Source: Bacteroidota bacterium
GTDB lineage: Bacteria > Bacteroidota > Bacteroidia > Chitinophagales > Chitinophagaceae
NCBI GenBank assembly: GCA_023423835.1
Contig: JAFAEW010000053.1
Location: 23,458 to 87,457, forward strand
Length of the DNA stretch: 64,000 bases
Reading direction: 5' to 3'
Part shown: piece by piece, positions 62,225 through 64,000 of the stretch
Numbering within the stretch: the first letter of the stretch is position 1
Layout: every line of letters begins with the position of its first letter
Translations under genes and position numbers: made by a program
The notes under the pieces: generated by a model
Seen by the model: the letters and a program-made list of their open reading frames with translations, nothing else
Told to the model about the DNA's origin: nothing
The model's database searches: none

Positions 62225-62709
62225 CGTCCTATTGTTTCAGGAGAAGCAAAAAATAAAAACCGGCTTTTTTCAGCAGAAAAATCTTTCCATTCGTCAATGG
62301 CCGACTCAATGCAAAAAATTCCGCATTCGGGCATATTGTTTATTCTGACCGTGGCGACTGAATTTGCGAAGTCCGTAATTCCCGGATTATGCGAAAAAAC
62401 GGCAGCAGAATCGTATTGGTCATCCAGTGATTGAATGGTGGAAACGAAGCCATCCATTTCCGGTTCATACAGCTGTTCAAACACCCCTGGTCGCAGACCG
62501 CGATAGATCTCGCTGAAGATTGCTGCCGTTTGCATGGCTCTTTCTGCCGGACTGGACACAAAGAGGTCGATTTTGATTTCTTTGGAAAGCAGATAGCCGG
62601 CCATCTTTTCTGCATCGGCCCTGCCACTCCCGGTCAGGTTTCTTTCGATATCTTTCTGAAAGCTTTCCCAACCACTTTTGGCGTGCCGGATCAACAGAAT
62701 AGTTTTCAC
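62221..62709 (-). CDS. sixA: SixA-type phosphohistidine phosphatase
   Basis: A protein of 162 residues of the histidine phosphatase family: LIRHAKSGWE (RH motif, catalytic His) near the N-terminus, LFVSSPAERAMQTAAIF (second Arg), and SHNPGITDFANSV (second His). SixA removes phosphate from phosphohistidine of phosphorelay proteins. The gene is convergent with the Fsr-like transporter and 31 bp downstream of the SMUG2-type gene. Confidence 0.9.
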   Translation of the reverse strand: MKTILLIRHAKSGWESFQKDIERNLTGSGRADAEKMAGYLLSKEIKIDLFVSSPAERAMQTAAIFSEIYRGLRPGVFEQLYEPEMDGFVSTIQSLDDQYDSAAVFSHNPGITDFANSVATVRINNMPECGIFCIESAIDEWKDFSAEKSRFLFFASPETIGR

Positions 62710-62740
62710 TAAAAATGTAGTTTGAATAATTTGCGTAAAA

Positions 62741-63421
62741 TTAAACTAAGCTCAGCAATAATTTGTCAACATAATCTCTGATATAATCCTCCTTAAATTT
62801 TCTTTTATATTGCAGGATGAACCGCGGATGTGCCAGCGGAATGATCTGATCAAACCATCCATGCGCTTTGTTGAGTTTCTGAAAGTATTTATAATTTTCA
62901 CCCTCACCGATGCAATAGGCGATATTCGTTTCAATTCCAAAATCAAGCTGTTTTTCGATACAATCAACCACAAACGGTTCGATCTGTGTAAACAGCAATT
63001 TATCGTCGTAATAATTTAGGTTTTTCCCGTGTTTCACAAATCCGAGCGGGCTTAAGGCCGAGATATAAAACTGTTTGTAAAAAGCATCAACACCGCCGAA
63101 TGCGTTCATCATTTCATACATGAATACGCACGAAAGCTCCTGCCGTTTTGGAAAATCGTTTTCAATGCCGCAATCATCCTGCAGTCTTTTTGGGTCGGTA
63201 AATGGAATTCCGGTAATTCCACCACCGAAACGGCCCGGATTTATCCCAACCAGGATGCGGCGTTTGTGTTGATCATCATAGAATTTATGATAAAACCGCC
63301 GGCAGATATCCTGGATTATTTCGTTGGAATGTACATCCAGAACCTCCACATCGGGAGGCAGCTTGAAGGGAATATTCAGATGAAAAAGAAAGTCGAGAAT
63401 TTTATCGCCAAATGTATGCAT
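62741..63421 (-). CDS. SMUG2-type uracil-DNA glycosylase family protein
   Basis: A protein of 226 residues. The key motif is LVGINPGRFGGGITGIPFTDPKRL, matching the active-site GINPG of the SMUG2-like branch of uracil-DNA glycosylases, and IIPLAHPRFILQYK carries the second-motif His. FYISALSPLGFVKHGKNLNYYDD is also typical. It likely removes uracil or related damaged bases from DNA. It sits between yidD and sixA on the same strand. Confidence 0.88.
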   Translation of the reverse strand: MHTFGDKILDFLFHLNIPFKLPPDVEVLDVHSNEIIQDICRRFYHKFYDDQHKRRILVGINPGRFGGGITGIPFTDPKRLQDDCGIENDFPKRQELSCVFMYEMMNAFGGVDAFYKQFYISALSPLGFVKHGKNLNYYDDKLLFTQIEPFVVDCIEKQLDFGIETNIAYCIGEGENYKYFQKLNKAHGWFDQIIPLAHPRFILQYKRKFKEDYIRDYVDKLLLSLV

Positions 63422-63429
63422 AGTATCTG

Positions 63430-63660
63430 TTATGGTACCGGATCATAACCGGAGCCACCGCCCGGCCGGCACCTTGAAATTCTTTTGATGCTCAGCCATC
63501 CTCCTTTCAATAATCCGTGTTTTTTTAATGCTTCAACCGTGTATTGCGAACAGGTGGGGGTAAACCGGCACTTTGGACCCAGGAGGGGTGAAATGCCGAA
63601 TTGATACACCTTAATCAACCAGATAAACGGATAGCTTAATATTTTAAGAAGTTGTTTCAT
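63430..63660 (-). CDS. yidD: membrane protein insertion efficiency factor YidD
   Basis: A protein of 76 residues that helps YidC insert membrane proteins. The signature KVYQFGISPLLGPKCRFTPTCSQYTVEALKKHGLLKGGWLSIKRISRCRPGGGSGYDPVP is complete (Cys residues and the RCxP/GYDPVP end). The start MKQLLKILS at 63660 overlaps the end of rnpA by 17 bp, the usual rnpA-yidD order. Confidence 0.95.
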   Translation of the reverse strand: MKQLLKILSYPFIWLIKVYQFGISPLLGPKCRFTPTCSQYTVEALKKHGLLKGGWLSIKRISRCRPGGGSGYDPVP

Positions 63661-64000
63661 AGGAGCGCTTAATAAGATTTTCAATTATCTGGGGCATCTT
63701 TTCTTTCAATTGGTCAATTTCAGGAAGCTCCTTGCCAATGTACAACAAAAAGATGCCCATTTGCCTTTGCCGGTTTTCCAATTCGCTTTTCAGCCCGGGT
63801 TTTTCCAGCCTGTAAGCTTCCCTTAACAATCGTTTAATGCGATTTCGGTCCACCGCTTTTTTAAAGTTTCTTGACCCCGCACCTACACCCGCCTTCAACA
63901 CCGCCGACTTATCGGGCAAGTCATTGATATAAAATACTTTAACCGGAAATACCAGAAATGACTTTCCTTTTTTAAAAACCATTTCTGTTGTCTTTCGGCC
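63644..64000 (-). CDS. rnpA: ribonuclease P protein component, 5'-truncated by the window
   Basis: The last 119 codons of RnpA, which helps the RNase P RNA cleave tRNA 5' leaders. GKSFLVFPVKVFY, AGVGAGSRNFKKAVDRNRIKRLLREAYR (the RNR motif) and a Lys/Glu-rich helical tail are visible. The frame stays open to the right edge (GRKTTEMVFKKGKSF), so the ATG at 63982 is internal and the true start lies outside the window. yidD follows with a 17-bp overlap. Confidence 0.93.
   Translation of the reverse strand, partial: GRKTTEMVFKKGKSFLVFPVKVFYINDLPDKSAVLKAGVGAGSRNFKKAVDRNRIKRLLREAYRLEKPGLKSELENRQRQMGIFLLYIGKELPEIDQLKEKMPQIIENLIKRSYETTS

Noticed and set aside
1..64000. tRNA/rRNA genes, CRISPR arrays, transposons or prophage
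   Set aside because: No T-arm-like sequence in tRNA context, no regularly spaced repeats and no transposase, integrase or phage structural gene were recognised on reading both strands.

Overview
The window looks like a chromosomal segment of a Bacteroidota bacterium, most likely of the Chitinophagaceae type; the family-level guess is inference. Supporting signs are a SusC/SusD pair, a CHU_C-type (type B) type IX secretion cargo protein, many lipoproteins with short lipoboxes, SCO1 and haem-binding-domain proteins, and repeated promoter -7 boxes of the form TAnnTTTG. It is mostly ordinary core and envelope genome. I see no rRNA, tRNA, CRISPR array, insertion sequence, integrase or phage genes.

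Layout. 1-1326: end of gpmI and a haem-binding-domain protein. 1605-9513: a GH3-family acyl-adenylase with a lipoprotein, the PcrA/UvrD helicase, a JmjC-like cupin, tsaC, and a metal-homeostasis cluster (Fur-family regulator and SCO1 facing a MerC-domain protein across a 19-bp palindrome). 9586-15893: an extremely acidic repeat protein, a trans-sulfuration enzyme, a MerR regulator with a thioredoxin-fold protein, and a tight minus-strand envelope operon (MscS, secreted propeller-like protein, LpxH, gamma-glutamylcyclotransferase). 16041-26367: ftsH, rsfS, birA, a MATE exporter, a UDP-glucuronate epimerase-like enzyme, lysS, tadA and several small membrane proteins. 26571-31737: a large FAD/Fe-S oxidoreductase, a GH5-like lipoprotein and a DUF502 protein.

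31956-38866 is a complete TetR-TolC-MFP-RND efflux operon ending at a clear terminator. 39005-43976 is a sugar-oxidation module: a Tat-exported sugar isomerase-like TIM barrel, two tandem GMC oxidoreductases without signals, and a Tat/lipoprotein gluconate-dehydrogenase-subunit-3-like protein. 44641-51425 holds SusC, SusD and a secreted CHU_C protein. 51645-52709 is a cation/proton antiporter. 52876-55832 is a two-gene unit of a CHAT-domain (caspase-like) protein with an intact His/Cys pair, followed 5 bp later by a small single-pass membrane protein; this is the best candidate for an undescribed system. 55983-64000 has a sulfatase lipoprotein, serC with a DUF1015 gene and a TPR protein, an Fsr-like MFS transporter, SixA, a SMUG2-type glycosylase, yidD and a partial rnpA.

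A recurring regulatory theme is that several promoters place the -7 box only 4-7 nt before the start codon (pcrA, tsaC, SCO1, merC and a 40-residue membrane peptide), which predicts leaderless or nearly leaderless mRNAs. Start codons were moved inward from the longest reading frame wherever a signal peptide, family N-terminus or neighbouring gene argued for it. All functional names rest on reading translated motifs by eye; no database search was run.
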